Part shown: positions 22,621 to 35,200 of the stretch, piece after piece
Numbering within the stretch: the first letter of the stretch is position 1
Layout: each line of letters starts with the position of its first letter
Assembly (NCBI GenBank): GCA_037783545.1
Contig: JBBELK010000165.1
Location: forward strand, 1,240,001 to 1,304,000
Reading direction: 5' to 3'
DNA: 64,000 nt
Source of the DNA: Henricia sp. BOLD:AAB3569
Taxonomy: Eukaryota > Echinodermata > Asteroidea > Spinulosida > Echinasteridae
Notes under the pieces: model-generated
Databases searched by the model: none
What the model was told of the DNA's origin: nothing
What the model saw: only the letters and a program-made list of their open reading frames with translations
Program-made: the position numbers and the translations under genes

Positions 22621-23660
22621 TTAAGGTCCGGCAGCCGCCAATTCCGCCATTTTGAAACAGGAGGAATTCCTCCTTTTCCCGAAGGTTCCCGAAGTTACCC
22701 GAATGCACGTCCGGTCGTCCGGACGTTACCGTTAATCGTCGGGTACAATTCGTCATTGTTTCGAGAATTTGAATTGACGTCGCGTGCACGTACGCGTGCC
22801 GCTGCGTGTGTATTTATGGTGATGCCACGGATTTAAAACTACGCAGTGGCTATAGTTACGGTAACCGTAGGAGCTCACTGGGTGATGCAGACAAGGTTTA
22901 AATTTTCTTTTGATGCTAGCCTACATGTATATTAAAATGGGCATATTTAATATTTTAAGGTTAATATATTAAATTTATATAGGTCAAATAAGGAATATCC
23001 CCTTTCAAATTGTTGTACACTCATGCCATATAGCGCGCAGCGCGCTTTGAAAATTAACGGTTATGTGCTCCTGAAAATAAATGCATGACGCAATGCTTAA
23101 AGTGCTATTTTAAACACGACAGTAGCCGGTCCTCATATTCAGTCGTTGTATGTGGAATATGTGGAGCGGGAACCAGTCTAATGAATTTGTGAAACGCATT
23201 CTGTCCTTCCCAGCGCCATGTAAGGGCGGTGGGTACGATCGTAGACTATTAAAGAATTAGAAGCGTAGGCCTATTCAGATTTTTCCAGAAAATGGATTTT
23301 GTTCTAATCTACTAATCATGTGAAATACCGCCCAAAAGTACTATCTATGGGAAGAAACAGGAAATTTGCAATCTCCAATTTGGATGTGGAAGCAAAAAGG
23401 TTGATCTTATCACTGCACTGCTTTATGAAACAGATAAATTAGTTTACAAAACATCGGTGGTTTTATAACGATATCCTTGCAAATATACGGATTGAGAGCG
23501 CGAAATTTCAGAATGGTAAAGAGAAAAATATGACACATGATTTGCTATAAAAATCTTAACACCCATGGGGAAAATAGAGATAAAAAATGTGATCCGGTCA
23601 CGCTACTGCAAAACAAGTGCGCAATACGCTGTCAGTGGCAAACGTTGGCGATGTTCGCGT

Positions 23661-24105
23661 AATGCATAGTTCCGAGATTGCCCAGTTAACCCCGCCCCTT
23701 AGATATTGTTGCTATGCGCTTACAAGCCATCGCAAAAAAATTGCGACACACAACGTACAAAGCAACGGGACTCGGCATGGAAAGCACAGATTCATTGGAG
23801 AAAACTCAAAGGTATTTATGTTTTAGGGTCGACAGTTACCGTAGCACACACTGAGCGAAGGGCTAGTAATGCAGGGTGACATATATTCATAAAAATGCGC
23901 TTTCCTACCTTTGAACAGCGAATCGCCCGACATTGAAACCAAAATTCACCCGGTCACTGGCGCATACAACATACAAACTGTATGGGCAGAAAATCGCGTG
24001 ATTGTGTGATGATTGCATCACTTTGACCTTTGTGGGCGCCGTCTGCTAGCTCTGTTCTGATTGGTCGGCGGGTTCGGCTTGATTGACAGGTCGGAACTAT
24101 GCATT
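23661..24105. mobile_element. TIR element, AATGCATAGTTCCGA family, copy 2 (reverse)
   Basis: A relative of 2322-2756 in opposite orientation, with the same ends. Between SDR copies 1 and 2. Confidence 0.75.
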
Positions 24106-24156
24106 AGCCTGGAGATAGTGGCACCAATCGCTCTCGAATTCTATGTCCACTAACAC

Positions 24157-24245
24157 TATATGAGCAACTAACAATGGAAATTGGACACAAACCATTGTTA
24201 TTAACAATAGTGTGTGCCCAATTTTCATTGTTAGTTGTTCATATA
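24157..24245. repeat. Perfect-arm hairpin
   Basis: TATGAGCAACTAACAATGGA pairs with TTCATTGTTAGTTGTTCATA around CCATTGTTATTAACAATAG. About 35 bp per arm; a small MITE or a local foldback. Confidence 0.6.
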
Positions 24246-24450
24246 ATATTCCTTTGGCATGCCCTTGCGTGTTTGGAGTAATGACATCAATTAACTTCTC
24301 TGCTTCTGACATTGCGTTATATGTGGATATTATACTTTCTCTATGGTTTTCCGATGGATTGTTAATTAAATTAAATAATAAATTGGAGGGAAATGAAAGA
24401 GTTTGGCGAGTTTCTTAATTGGCGCAACCTTGTGGTTATGCGTTATATAC

Positions 24451-24591
24451 CCTTTGCACGGGCGGGCGGCCATGACAGGGGGCAGTCACATTGTCACTGT
24501 ATATCATGCACGAGTACAGTAGACACTTTGTGAATCTATTGTCACATCATTTATGAAAACCTGCCCCCTGTCATGACCTCCGGTGCAAAGG
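24451..24591. repeat. Inverted-repeat MITE
   Basis: CCTTTGCACGGGCGGGCGG and CCATGACAGGGGGCAG pair with CTGCCCCCTGTCATGACC and GGTGCAAAGG. About 33 bp per arm. Confidence 0.65.
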
Positions 24592-24684
24592 CTCTATCAA
24601 GCGATGATTCCGAGTTCGATTCTGCTTGTTGTCATTAATTATGTGAAACGCGAACGCGAACGCGAACGCGAAATGCTTTGAGCA

Positions 24685-24776
24685 CTTGGTCGCAAAGGCA
24701 TAGAGCTGCGTATTTCGTGGCACGAATTTGGCGCGCGCGCATTGCTGACGAGCCTCTGCCTTTAAACAGAGGGAAA
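24685..24776. repeat. Half copy of the 599-731 hairpin element
   Basis: GCAAAGGCATAGAGCTGCGTA through GCATTGCTGACGAGCCTCTG and CCTTTAA match one arm of 599-731. The other arm is missing. Next to it at 24649-24672 is a short CGAACG tandem run. Confidence 0.6.
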
Positions 24777-24937
24777 CAAAAATCCAGAAATGTGACTTTC
24801 GTGGCAAAATAACTCTTTTGCTGTGACAAATTCGAACCTGGGTTTTGAGACATTCTACAGATAGGCCTAATGACTAGTGCTCAAGCCATTTCGCGTTCAC
24901 GTTGGCGTTTTACGTGCATCTAAACCTCCCTATTAAT

Positions 24938-25190
24938 TGGGTGTCACTTGGCTTTACAACGGTTGCTATCCGCCATTACTGTGTCCATACTATGGCACGC
25001 CATAGCGAAAATATAAAAAAAAACAACGTTGACGCACATTTCGCAAGAAAAAAAAGGTTGGCATGACTTTTAAATGTTGATAGACTGTTTGAAACCGGCA
25101 TAGGCACTACCGTGCTTTTGTTGGCAAGTTTTTAAAAATGTTGAGACTTGTTTTTCAGTTTTTCGCTTTGGCGTGCCATACGCGTGACGT
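24938..25190. mobile_element. TIR MITE, TTTCACTTGGCTTGACAACC family, copy 2
   Basis: The left end TCACTTGGCTTTACAACGG and the interior (AAATGTTGATAGACTGTTTG) match the family. The right end is diverged or truncated. Confidence 0.65.
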
Positions 25191-25257
25191 CAATAACTAT
25201 CATATCCACACACAGTGACCACACACAGCAGTGTGTTTATATGCAGCTGCACCTGTA

Positions 25258-25601
25258 CCTATTCTTGGATTTCACTTGGCTTGACAAGCGGTTGCTATCC
25301 GCCATTACTGTGTCCATATTATGCGCCAAAGCGGAAATAATTTAACACTGATAGTTCCACCATCAATCCTAAAAAACAATTAGTCTCAACTGTTTTAAAA
25401 ACATGCTAAAAAAGCACGGTATGCCGGTTTCAAACAGTCTATCAACATTTAAAAGTCATTCCAACTTTCTTATTTCTTGCGCAACATTTGCAAACATATG
25501 CGTTAACATTTAAAAAAAAAAAGTTCGCTTCGGCGTGCCATAGTATGGACACAGTAATGGCGGATAGCAACCGGTTGTCAAGAAAGTGAAACCCAAGAAT
25601 A
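25258..25601. mobile_element. TIR MITE, TTTCACTTGGCTTGACAACC family, copy 3
   Basis: Both ends are present (ATTCTTGGATTTCACTTGG and AAGTGAAACCCAAGAAT), plus CCATTACTGTGTCCATA and its complement. About 560 bp upstream of SDR copy 2. Confidence 0.75.
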
Positions 25602-26162
25602 GATTTAGGCGGGAATTGCCCCTGAATTTATCGTATTCCTGTATGTCAATGAGTTGGGTTACATTTTGTTGTATACTGTACGCCCCGTTGAACCTCCACT
25701 ACACCCCGGCATGCAAATAAAAGCTAGGAAATTGAGAGGAACATGCCGACTTATTTTCCACCAGTGTGCTACATCAACAACACAAAAAGTGAACTGTGAA
25801 GGGCAAACTGTCAATCCACACACAAACATAGAATTGTGTCTGTACAGATGGCTTTGTTAAAGAACAAAACCATAGAATCTTCTGTAAATTTACAATTCCA
25901 GATTACAATTCAAAAACAGTCTAGCCTACTGTATGTACACAGAGAAAACAAAAAGTAGAATGTACTGTTCAAAAACAGCACGCTATGAACAGAGTGTAGG
26001 CAACTAACAAAAGATGACGTATTCACTTCGCCAGCCTATTGTAACTAAAGTAGGGCACATATGAATGAATATACGTATCATGACAGTATACTCCAGTGCA
26101 AGTTCGTGACCGGTCGAGTGATAGAACACACTTGGGGTTGCCGATTATATGCACGGGTTAAA

Positions 26163-26261
26163 ATGGCGCCGAAAAAGACAGTACTGATCACGGGTTGTTC
26201 GTCTGGTATCGGCCTTGCCACGGCCGTACTACTCGCCAAAGAGAAGCAGCACGATTTCAAG
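26163..26261 (+). CDS. RDH8-like: SDR copy 2, exon 1
   Basis: It has 33 codons encoding MAPKKTVLITGCSSGIG to HDFK, with donor GTACAC. It differs from copy 1 exon 1 by one synonymous base. Upstream sequence GGGTTGCCGATTATA matches copy 1. Confidence 0.93.
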
Positions 26262-29200
26262 GTACACATGTATCGTCGCCAAAATTGGTTTAGAGTGCAC
26301 TATAGCAGTAGGTAAAGCGGTTCTCGGGTCACACAGAAATGGAGGTCATGTTTAGTCAAAAAGTGCCAAAAATAATGTCATCGCCATGATCGCGGGGTTT
26401 CATCGCTCTAACGCCATATGCATACATAGTATGATGGTTCCCGCTCATAACGGCTGGTGTCAGGGGCCGTGAATCGAGAGAAATTCATTGCAATGCGCAG
26501 TTGTTGGATGTTCAATTGCGTGTCACGGTGTTCGCATGTTGTTCTGGGGATCGGGAATGAACAAACACCGTGATAAAACATAATGAAAATAGGAGTTGAT
26601 AATTTTTTTCTGCACTAAACATGGTGGCGCGTGTACCGTACCCGTGGCAAGCCTGAGGACTTGCATGCTTGTACCGACATGACCGATGTCAACATACACA
26701 ATGGCGTCGGTAGCCTTGGACAAGCGTTCATACATACTCTAGGGCGTACTGTTTATGTTCTGGCTTCACAAAATGCCTGCTAGCTGTCCTCCCCTGCGCC
26801 GCGCTACTCCAGCGTAAACAGCGACCTCACGTGGCCACGAGTTATGCAAATCACCTGCAGCGGTATGAACGCCTTGTGACTAGCGAGAAGGTAACCTTTG
26901 AGAGGCGGAGCTCATTATGCGCAAAGAGCAGTTGACTGTGTAGTCACTTATTTCGTTGGTTGACTGTGGCATAGCTGCTGCATACTAAACTATTTCGTGG
27001 AAAGGTCCAATGCGATATTATACAATAGACCACTTGCGTGATAGATTTGCATAAATCCTAGAGTCACGCCTTATATTTGCATAAATGCTAGAGTCCCACC
27101 TTCGCGCTATATGGCGCTCGCGTACAAGTGGGTCAAGCACCATATGCTATACCTGGCAAATCGCGCTGTTTCCAGGTGGGGCACGCTGGTGCATGGTAAC
27201 TTGGCGGTACCTGAAATACCTCGCTCATTACTCTATGTATTTTTAAGCTGGACCATGTTGATTGAAACATGATGATCGGCATCTTCAAACCAGTCACATA
27301 ACCCTAAATCGTTTCTCCACTTAAATGAATGTATTATTGCAGTTTGGAAACGTTAAATTTCAGCTTTTAAAGTTGACCATAGGGGCGTTCGAGATGCTTA
27401 CACCGGGTATAACGGGGGGTTTACACCGGGGGAAGCCCCCAGAAGATGCAAAACGAACGACGCAGGGTCTCGCTTTGAATTCTGGGAACACGATTTATAA
27501 ACGCCGTTATCGTTTGACTCGGGGTGAAAAATTAAGCCGGCGCCACGCAAAAATAGTAGCCCTAAAGCACCGAAATAAACTTCGTCAATGCCCACAGACA
27601 TCTACTGATTCAGCAAAATGTATTTACAGCCCAATTCCCTCCTATTTTGTGTCATAAATAAGTGTTTTTCTTCGTACTCACGTCGCGATTCCAAACTGTC
27701 CGCCATGTTGTACTACTCGCGGCTACTACGTGACGTCATACACCTTGCTTTACACCACAGACCCGCCCGCGAGCTCGGGTAGTGGTGGCTGCCACCGGGG
27801 CAGACTCGTGTAGCACGTGATGGCTAAAAGAACGCTCCGGTGTAAGTTGGTGTTACCCGGTGTCAGCATCTCGAACGCCCCTATTGATTTCATGTTTTTC
27901 ATGTTTTTCATGTTTTAACATGTTCATTTCAACATGTAATTTCGGATGGTACAGCTTTAAAATGCATAGAGTAATATGTGAGGTATTCCAGGTAGGCCTA
28001 CCGCACAGACTTTCCCGCCGGTTACTATGTAGCTTGCACCACCTGGAAATGGCCTGATTTGCCAGATAGTCTGGTGCTTGACTCACTTGTACGCGGGACT
28101 TTATGCAAATCTATTACACCATTAACTCTATTATTACAAATTTTCCACCGAGTTTTCCCACATTCCATCATGTGCCTAACAGCTTGCCCAACATATGTCG
28201 CTCAGTAGTGACCCCGGTGTGATCCCGCAGGTGTAGATGATGTTAGCACATTACAGAAAAACTCACTTTCTCTCTCGTTCTATAGGCTGTTTACTGCCGC
28301 ATTGTTTGTCATAATATGTGCATAGCCTATAGTTCATTCAAAATCGGGCCACGCTCAGTGTTTTGGCATTTGTTTCGGCATTTGCCTTAGTTACTTTAGT
28401 ACATGGCCATGCATACAAACGTCTGCGTTTGTGTCGTGGCATTGTTAAACTCGCAGATATAATGGCAGAAAACCAGTGGTTTAAATGGCATTACATAATA
28501 ATTTAGAGTTTTGCTTTTTGGATATTTGCAAATCCTGTATACTGGTTTTGATTCTACCGCAGGTGTACGCCACTATGAGAAACCTGGCGTCAAAGAGTAC
28601 GCTGGTAACCGAGGCCGGAGACACACTGGACAAGACACTCTTCATCCGGGAACTTGACGTTACCAAGGAGGCTACAATCAAAGCGGTTGTGGATGAGATT
28701 CTACGTGAAAATGGGAGAATCGACGTACTTGGTAAGAAATATTTCGTTGTTGTAACGCGGGATCATCTGCAGGTTGCATTAATTTGACCATAGGCCTTCC
28801 ACTTTTGTTAAAAATTTGTCAGAAAAACGCCATTCTCTTCACAGGCACAAACTTATTTATAGTTTTCAAGTTGCTATAAATAGATTTCGGGCATGTAGCA
28901 AGATCTGGCCATGACAAATATTTTATGGGTCTACCACGACAAAATTTCGTACGATCCGTTGTGCCCGGGGCTTAATAAGTGACGGATGTCTGCTGTATAT
29001 GCCCTGATTCAAATATACATGTATAGGGAGATTAAACCTATAGCGTCCGTCCCCCCCCCCCCCACCCCCCCCCCCCCCACCCCCCCCCCCCCCCCCCACC
29101 ACCCCCCCCCCCCACCCCCAACCCCCCCCCCCCCCCCCCCCCACCACCCCCCCCCCCCCACCCCCAACCCCCCCCCCCTCCCCTGAGCGACTTCGGGACT

Positions 29201-32200
29201 CGAATGGCGTCGTCCCCGGACCGGCCACATTACTCGTTACACCATACCACTGGACCCTGGGCCCTGCCCCTACTGAAAAACAATGCTGGCTGCACCGCTG
29301 CACCGCTGCACCCCCCCCCCCCCCCCCCCGTGCACCCCAGTGAAAACAATCCTGGCTACGATGCTGCTTGTTTTGGAAAACGATGTTTCATTATTTGACG
29401 GAGTGACATGCTATCTGTAACCTTTTAAACGTCCCAGTTAATAACGCAAGCGTCGGGGGTGTGGATGCCATTGACCAACAACCGTTGGAATGGTGCCAAG
29501 ATATGATGGATACCAACTACTGGGGCGTGGTGAGAGCTACACGAGCTGTGTTACCAGCGATGAAGAAACAGAAATCGGGAAGGATTATTAATGTCAGCAG
29601 CATTACTGCAGTAACAGGTTGGGAAATGATCAGTAACACTTTTTTTAAATCAGGGAATGCGCTTGCGCAGAGTGACCACACAAGCAAGCGTGTTTATAGA
29701 CTGGTTCCCTTGTCCACATATTTACTTCCCCTCCGTCGTATATGAGGACAGGTACACGCCGCCATGTTTGGCATAAATATCCAGGATTTCCTGGATGTTT
29801 ATGCAAATTAAAAGGACTGTGTCACGGTTTGCGCAAGCGCCAAGCAGGCGCCCAGAATACAGCGTGTTGCGCGCCTTCGTTCGATTTGGCATCGCGCGCG
29901 CTACGCAATCAATGTCTGGGAAAATTACAGCGGCGGCAGCAGCGGTATTTTTGCATCGACAGCAGAAGATATGCCTGTAAAATTGCTGTCAGAACCAAAT
30001 AAACATACTGGTTTCGGTGGGAATCAAGGTTGAACAAATAGCTCTATATCCAACCATCATTCATATCATTCGATGGGGTTTCTGTCATGTTTTGTCGAGT
30101 TTTTTTATGCGATGAAAAACTTTTTTTGAACAACGGCCGCACTGTGATATTGATGTTTGGCGGCTTAAAAATACGGCAAACAGCGCCATTTCAAGTAAAA
30201 AGTAATGTATCAGTACAAACCTGGGCGTTGACGAGTACACCACTGCCAAAATTACTAAATAATTATAAGGAATGGCAAAGATTGAATAGGATATGCAAAA
30301 CCCAGCGACAAAATTAACGATTACTCGCCGTTGAGCAAACTCTAAAAATAGATCATGCATATCACGGCCAATCACCCGTGGTTATTGCTCGGCGTGTGCC
30401 TGTCCTTGTATAGCGAGAGCAGCGTAGTGCACATGGACAGGGGACCAGTCTAGCGTGTTTATAGACCTTTATCACGGTGCGTCCACCTTTGTTTTGTTCC
30501 CCACTGCATAGTACGTGTACGTGTCGGGCATTATCAGTGCGTCTGCGTATCTGCGCGATAGCGCGTGCAGTGTTCCGTTGTTGTTTTGAGAGAACAACTG
30601 TCCGCGCTGCGCGTTTTCTTGATCGCACCGCGCGCATGTCATTGTGATGCACACAATGAACATTTTCAACACGGGGCCAAACTATTTTATTTCGGCAAGC
30701 CTCGCTTTGGTTACGTTCATTTTAATACGGGAAAATGGAAGATGGCCGCACCACGCGTGATAAAGGTCTGTACACCAATCCAAGAAACGAGGACCTGGGG
30801 CCGATTTCACTAACACAATATTTTGCGATCATCGTTAGAATGATCGCTAAATTCAAATCCATCGTTATTGCGATGGCGATGAATTTTGCATTTCACTAAA
30901 GCCGTCGCAATAGCGATGAGTATTAATTATAAATACATTTATTGGACGAGGACGATCGCTTAGTAACGCGTAAACAACCAGAAATTCGGTGACTTGATGC
31001 ACGATTCAGCTGCAGCGCAGACACTATAGCGACTATATGCCATGATGCTCGGATGTTGTGGAATAGAAGCATCCTGAGAGCTTAATACTTGAACGGTTGC
31101 ATCTATTGCGTGGCTCCTAAGAGTTGAAAGGCGGAGATGTGGCTCTAAAATGTCAATAATTCTCATGACACCATTCCGCGTAAACCGATAATATTTGTGC
31201 ACCCTTTTGTCATTGTATGAATCCAGAGGATTTTTCCTGTCCCTGAAAACCCTTTCTCTCGGTAATGCTCTTGCGTTGTTTATGTACAACAACTGAAACG
31301 CCATTTCGAGACACACTGAAAATCACCAAACCTTCAAAATACTAAACAAATGGCGCGAAATTGTACTTTAGCGATGAATGTTTCCATTTACGATGACAAA
31401 TTAGTCGTCGCTAAATATTCATCGCTAAATAACAACTAGCGATGGCCAACGCCATCGCTAAGTTTTTGTGAAATCGTTCTTCGAAGTTGATCGCAAAGTT
31501 GCGATGGATTTCGAGTTTAGCGATTGATTTGGGGATTAGCGATCATCGCAAAGCGTTAGTGAAATCGGCCCCTGTTCTCGGTATACGTCCGCCGTAACTG
31601 GGAGCCATCCAGTGCCATGAACTGCACGTTACATTATGTTGCCACTTCGAACAATTTGCGCATTCTTTGTTGAAGACATGTGCACACACAGGGAGAGCGT
31701 TGTGCACTAGTTATTTAATTTTAACAACACAGAACACACACTTCATGGCACTGAATGGCCATCGGTTATGGCGGACGCACATAGAGAAGGAGTCCTTAGT
31801 TACCGGAATCGACAACGTCGCAGTGTTGCCAAGGTGGATCTACACCAAAACCAGTGAACTGTTTTCCCGTGTTTTATGAAATGAACGTGTCAATGAACGT
31901 GTCAGATTACAAGCGAATGTTTTCTACCCAATTACCACGACAACTGGTGTCACACTTTATTTTAATTCTTAATAGTCTTGGAATAAGCGAAAGTATAAGA
32001 CTGTTAGTCTGCGCGATTTGCAGGACCTGCCTTTCGAAGAATGTGTGTAAAATTTAGGCAGAATGATATGGACATTTTGATGTAGGCCTACATGTAGGCT
32101 AACTACAGTTTATTTTCGATAATTTTCTTCATTTGTGTTTACATAAATATCGCAGGTTCACCAATTCATGCAACTTACGTCTCCAGTAAATGTGCCGTTG

Positions 32201-35200
32201 AGGGCTTTTCCCAATCGATCGCGCCTATTTTGCGAGATGGATATAACATAAGGTAAACGGTCGTTTCTTGACGAAAAATCCTCGATGCTCTGGTTACGGC
32301 TTGTAACTGGCATTACTGTCTCGTCAAAAAAAAATTGTCAACAGTACAATAGATCTTATTTTAAAACAATTCAGTTGTGTCTAGGAAGTCAATTCTCTAA
32401 AAAAAAAAATATTTTATAGCGCTAATAATAGCTGTATCATTGGAACCTCCATGCAAAATATCAAGCTCCTCCGGACATAGAAGAGTCTGGTACCCATTCA
32501 TATACTGTGTCACACTCATCGATATATACACACTGGATGAAGTAACGACGTCTAGAATTGAAGCCACCGTTCGCCATTGTACCCCACCAAATACAATGCC
32601 TTGCCTAGACTGGCCATACTGTCTTCACCAGTCTACATCATGGTCCACATGTACATGTGTTAAGTGGAATATGCAAGCGATCGCATAGACCGGGGAGCAG
32701 TCTAGGCCAAGCATTGTTCGAGGGGTACAATGGAGGCCGGTGCATGGCTTCAATTCTCGTATAGCCAACTGCTATAAGTCTGTTTTCAATACTGGAAAGA
32801 CTTTTTCACCAGGATCATAACTCTGTGCAATGCCAGTTATCTTCTCTCAAAACAAAAGAAATATCTTAAGACAGATCTACGAAGATAACTTACATGACTT
32901 AAGCAACAATTAGTGCAACAACATACCTTTCTGAAAACCCTGTGTACAAATTTCCTATTTAACGTATGTAACATATGACACATACTTTGTAAAATGTTTC
33001 GGTGTCCTTGTTACATACGGTATATTGGAAATTTGCACACAGGGCTTTCAGTCAGGTATGTTGTGGCACTATTCGTTGCCGTTCTTTAGCTGAAGTTATC
33101 TCCTAGATCCGTTTTAAGATATTTCTTTCATTTTGAGATAAGATGAATGACATTGTACAGAGATATAATCCTGGAGGAAAAGGTGTCTCTGGACAGTATA
33201 GACTATATAAGTTGACCTCGAGAACGCACGAGACCACTGTTATTTTAAGACCCTATCTCTTCAACGTATATCGCGAGCGAAATTTATGGATTATTTTGTT
33301 TACGCAGGTTTTTGTAAACTCACACGGCCCAAAACGCGTATCTCTAAATCAAATCATGCATTTCAATTGATGAAGTGGGGTATATATTCAAAAATAATGT
33401 AAAAAAATCTTTGAAGATTGTAAACTACATGCAGCAAAAGATATGCAACACGCACGGCAGCCGACGTACAGTGTACCATCCTGAGATCTCAGGGAATGTC
33501 CACTATGCGAAGCGACGTGGCAATACCATGAGGAAATACACCCAAATCTGTGGAGCGAGCCGGCTGTTGTCTTGAGCCAACTCACGCCCGAGTCATTTTG
33601 ATGTAATTTAATCAATTCGGTCATGTTATGCCGAAAAGAAACAATTTCTATACTTTTCAGAAATTGTATTGGGTTCCGTTCCTTATGACTGTCCCATTCC
33701 TACCAAACTTTCAAACGATGAACCTTATTTACTCCGCAGTTGTTCAAATTAATAACAGGGATGCATGCTGACGAATGTAATGGAACGGATTCCCCAGTAT
33801 GCTTTAAATAGCAGCCATTTCGCCGACGCGGACAACGGCCAGCATTACCGAGTACATGTATCACATGCATGCACGGTGTTTACAATCTGCGCGCGTTACA
33901 TTTGAATGCCTGCAATCGTGCTACAATGCACTGCAAGCGTCCTGATTGGTCCAGCAGAGGCGACAAGATTTCTGTCGCTAGTCCCACCGCCAAATGGGGC
34001 CTTTTTCAACAGGGCCACTGTACGCAGGAGTTAGGGAGTGCGTTAAAGGGGCACTGTTGCAAGAGGATGACAGTGTACATGATACAGAATGCGTGTACGT
34101 GCACAGTTCATCGATCGCATCGAGCGCTACCGATAGTCGAAACGCCATCTACCAAAAGTAGAGCTTGCAGACTTTTGTTTTAGAGTGCCCAAGTTCGAAG
34201 CATTCATTTTCACATGAATCCACACTTGGGTCATCCATTTTAAATTGGATTAGGAATATGCCAGCCGGGAAATTTATTCAGGTCACGAAATTTTCATTAA
34301 TTTTTTTCGTTTTGGGAGATAATTATGCATGTATTATATATTGTAAAAAAAACAATTTAGTTACCCGGTTCACATTTGGGTCGGTTGTAGACTTAAGATT
34401 TGACAGACAAATTTATATAATCACTGGATGAAGTATGCAATAGCAGTTGGCTATACGAGAATTTATAACACGAGCCGTACTTCGGCGTGAATATGGTATG
34501 TGTCCAATTCATGACTAATCCCACGTGCATGTACTCCTGTCGAAACATGCACCCGATGTACATGTACATGTCAGCTTCTGTCTGGTACGCTGCCGACCCT
34601 TGTCTCATGTGTGCACACTTGTTTACGTAGGGGCTTAAGACGGAGAGGCAGTTTGTGAAAGTCGGACCCTCCGGATCTTTGTTAAAAATTGATATTTAAC
34701 GAACAGAATGTACCTAGTCATGCTAGTTTGACTTCTAAATACGCTTACATACCTTTTACCACCATGTATTGCACCAATTTGTAATCATACACCACATCGA
34801 CTATCCACAAAGTGCAATTTTCGAAGAAATAGGCGTAGGAAGTGCAGGACACTAAGAAAAAAGAAATTTATTTTTTCCACTACGGATCTTTAAAAATAAG
34901 GCCTGTACATGGCGGTAAAAGGTATGGAAGCGTATTAAGAAGTCAAACTAGGCACTTTCTATTCATTAAATAGCCATTTTTTAAAAAGATCCGGAAGATC
35001 TGGAAGGATCCGGAGAGTCCGTTTTTCACCCACACCCAGACGGAGATTACTTTCCGTACGGCGCAAGTCTCAACAGCCGATTTACTGTCTTTAACAAGGC
35101 TGATAAACATACGTATAGTCTGGCACCTTTCCAGTCAGCAGTAAATTATATATTTTATTCAAGGACGTGCTTAACAATATCTTCGGTATCAATAAAAAGG

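Noticed and set aside
28923-29303. Gly- or Pro-rich open frames on both strands
   Set aside because: They are products of the C-rich simple sequence; no codon structure or homology.
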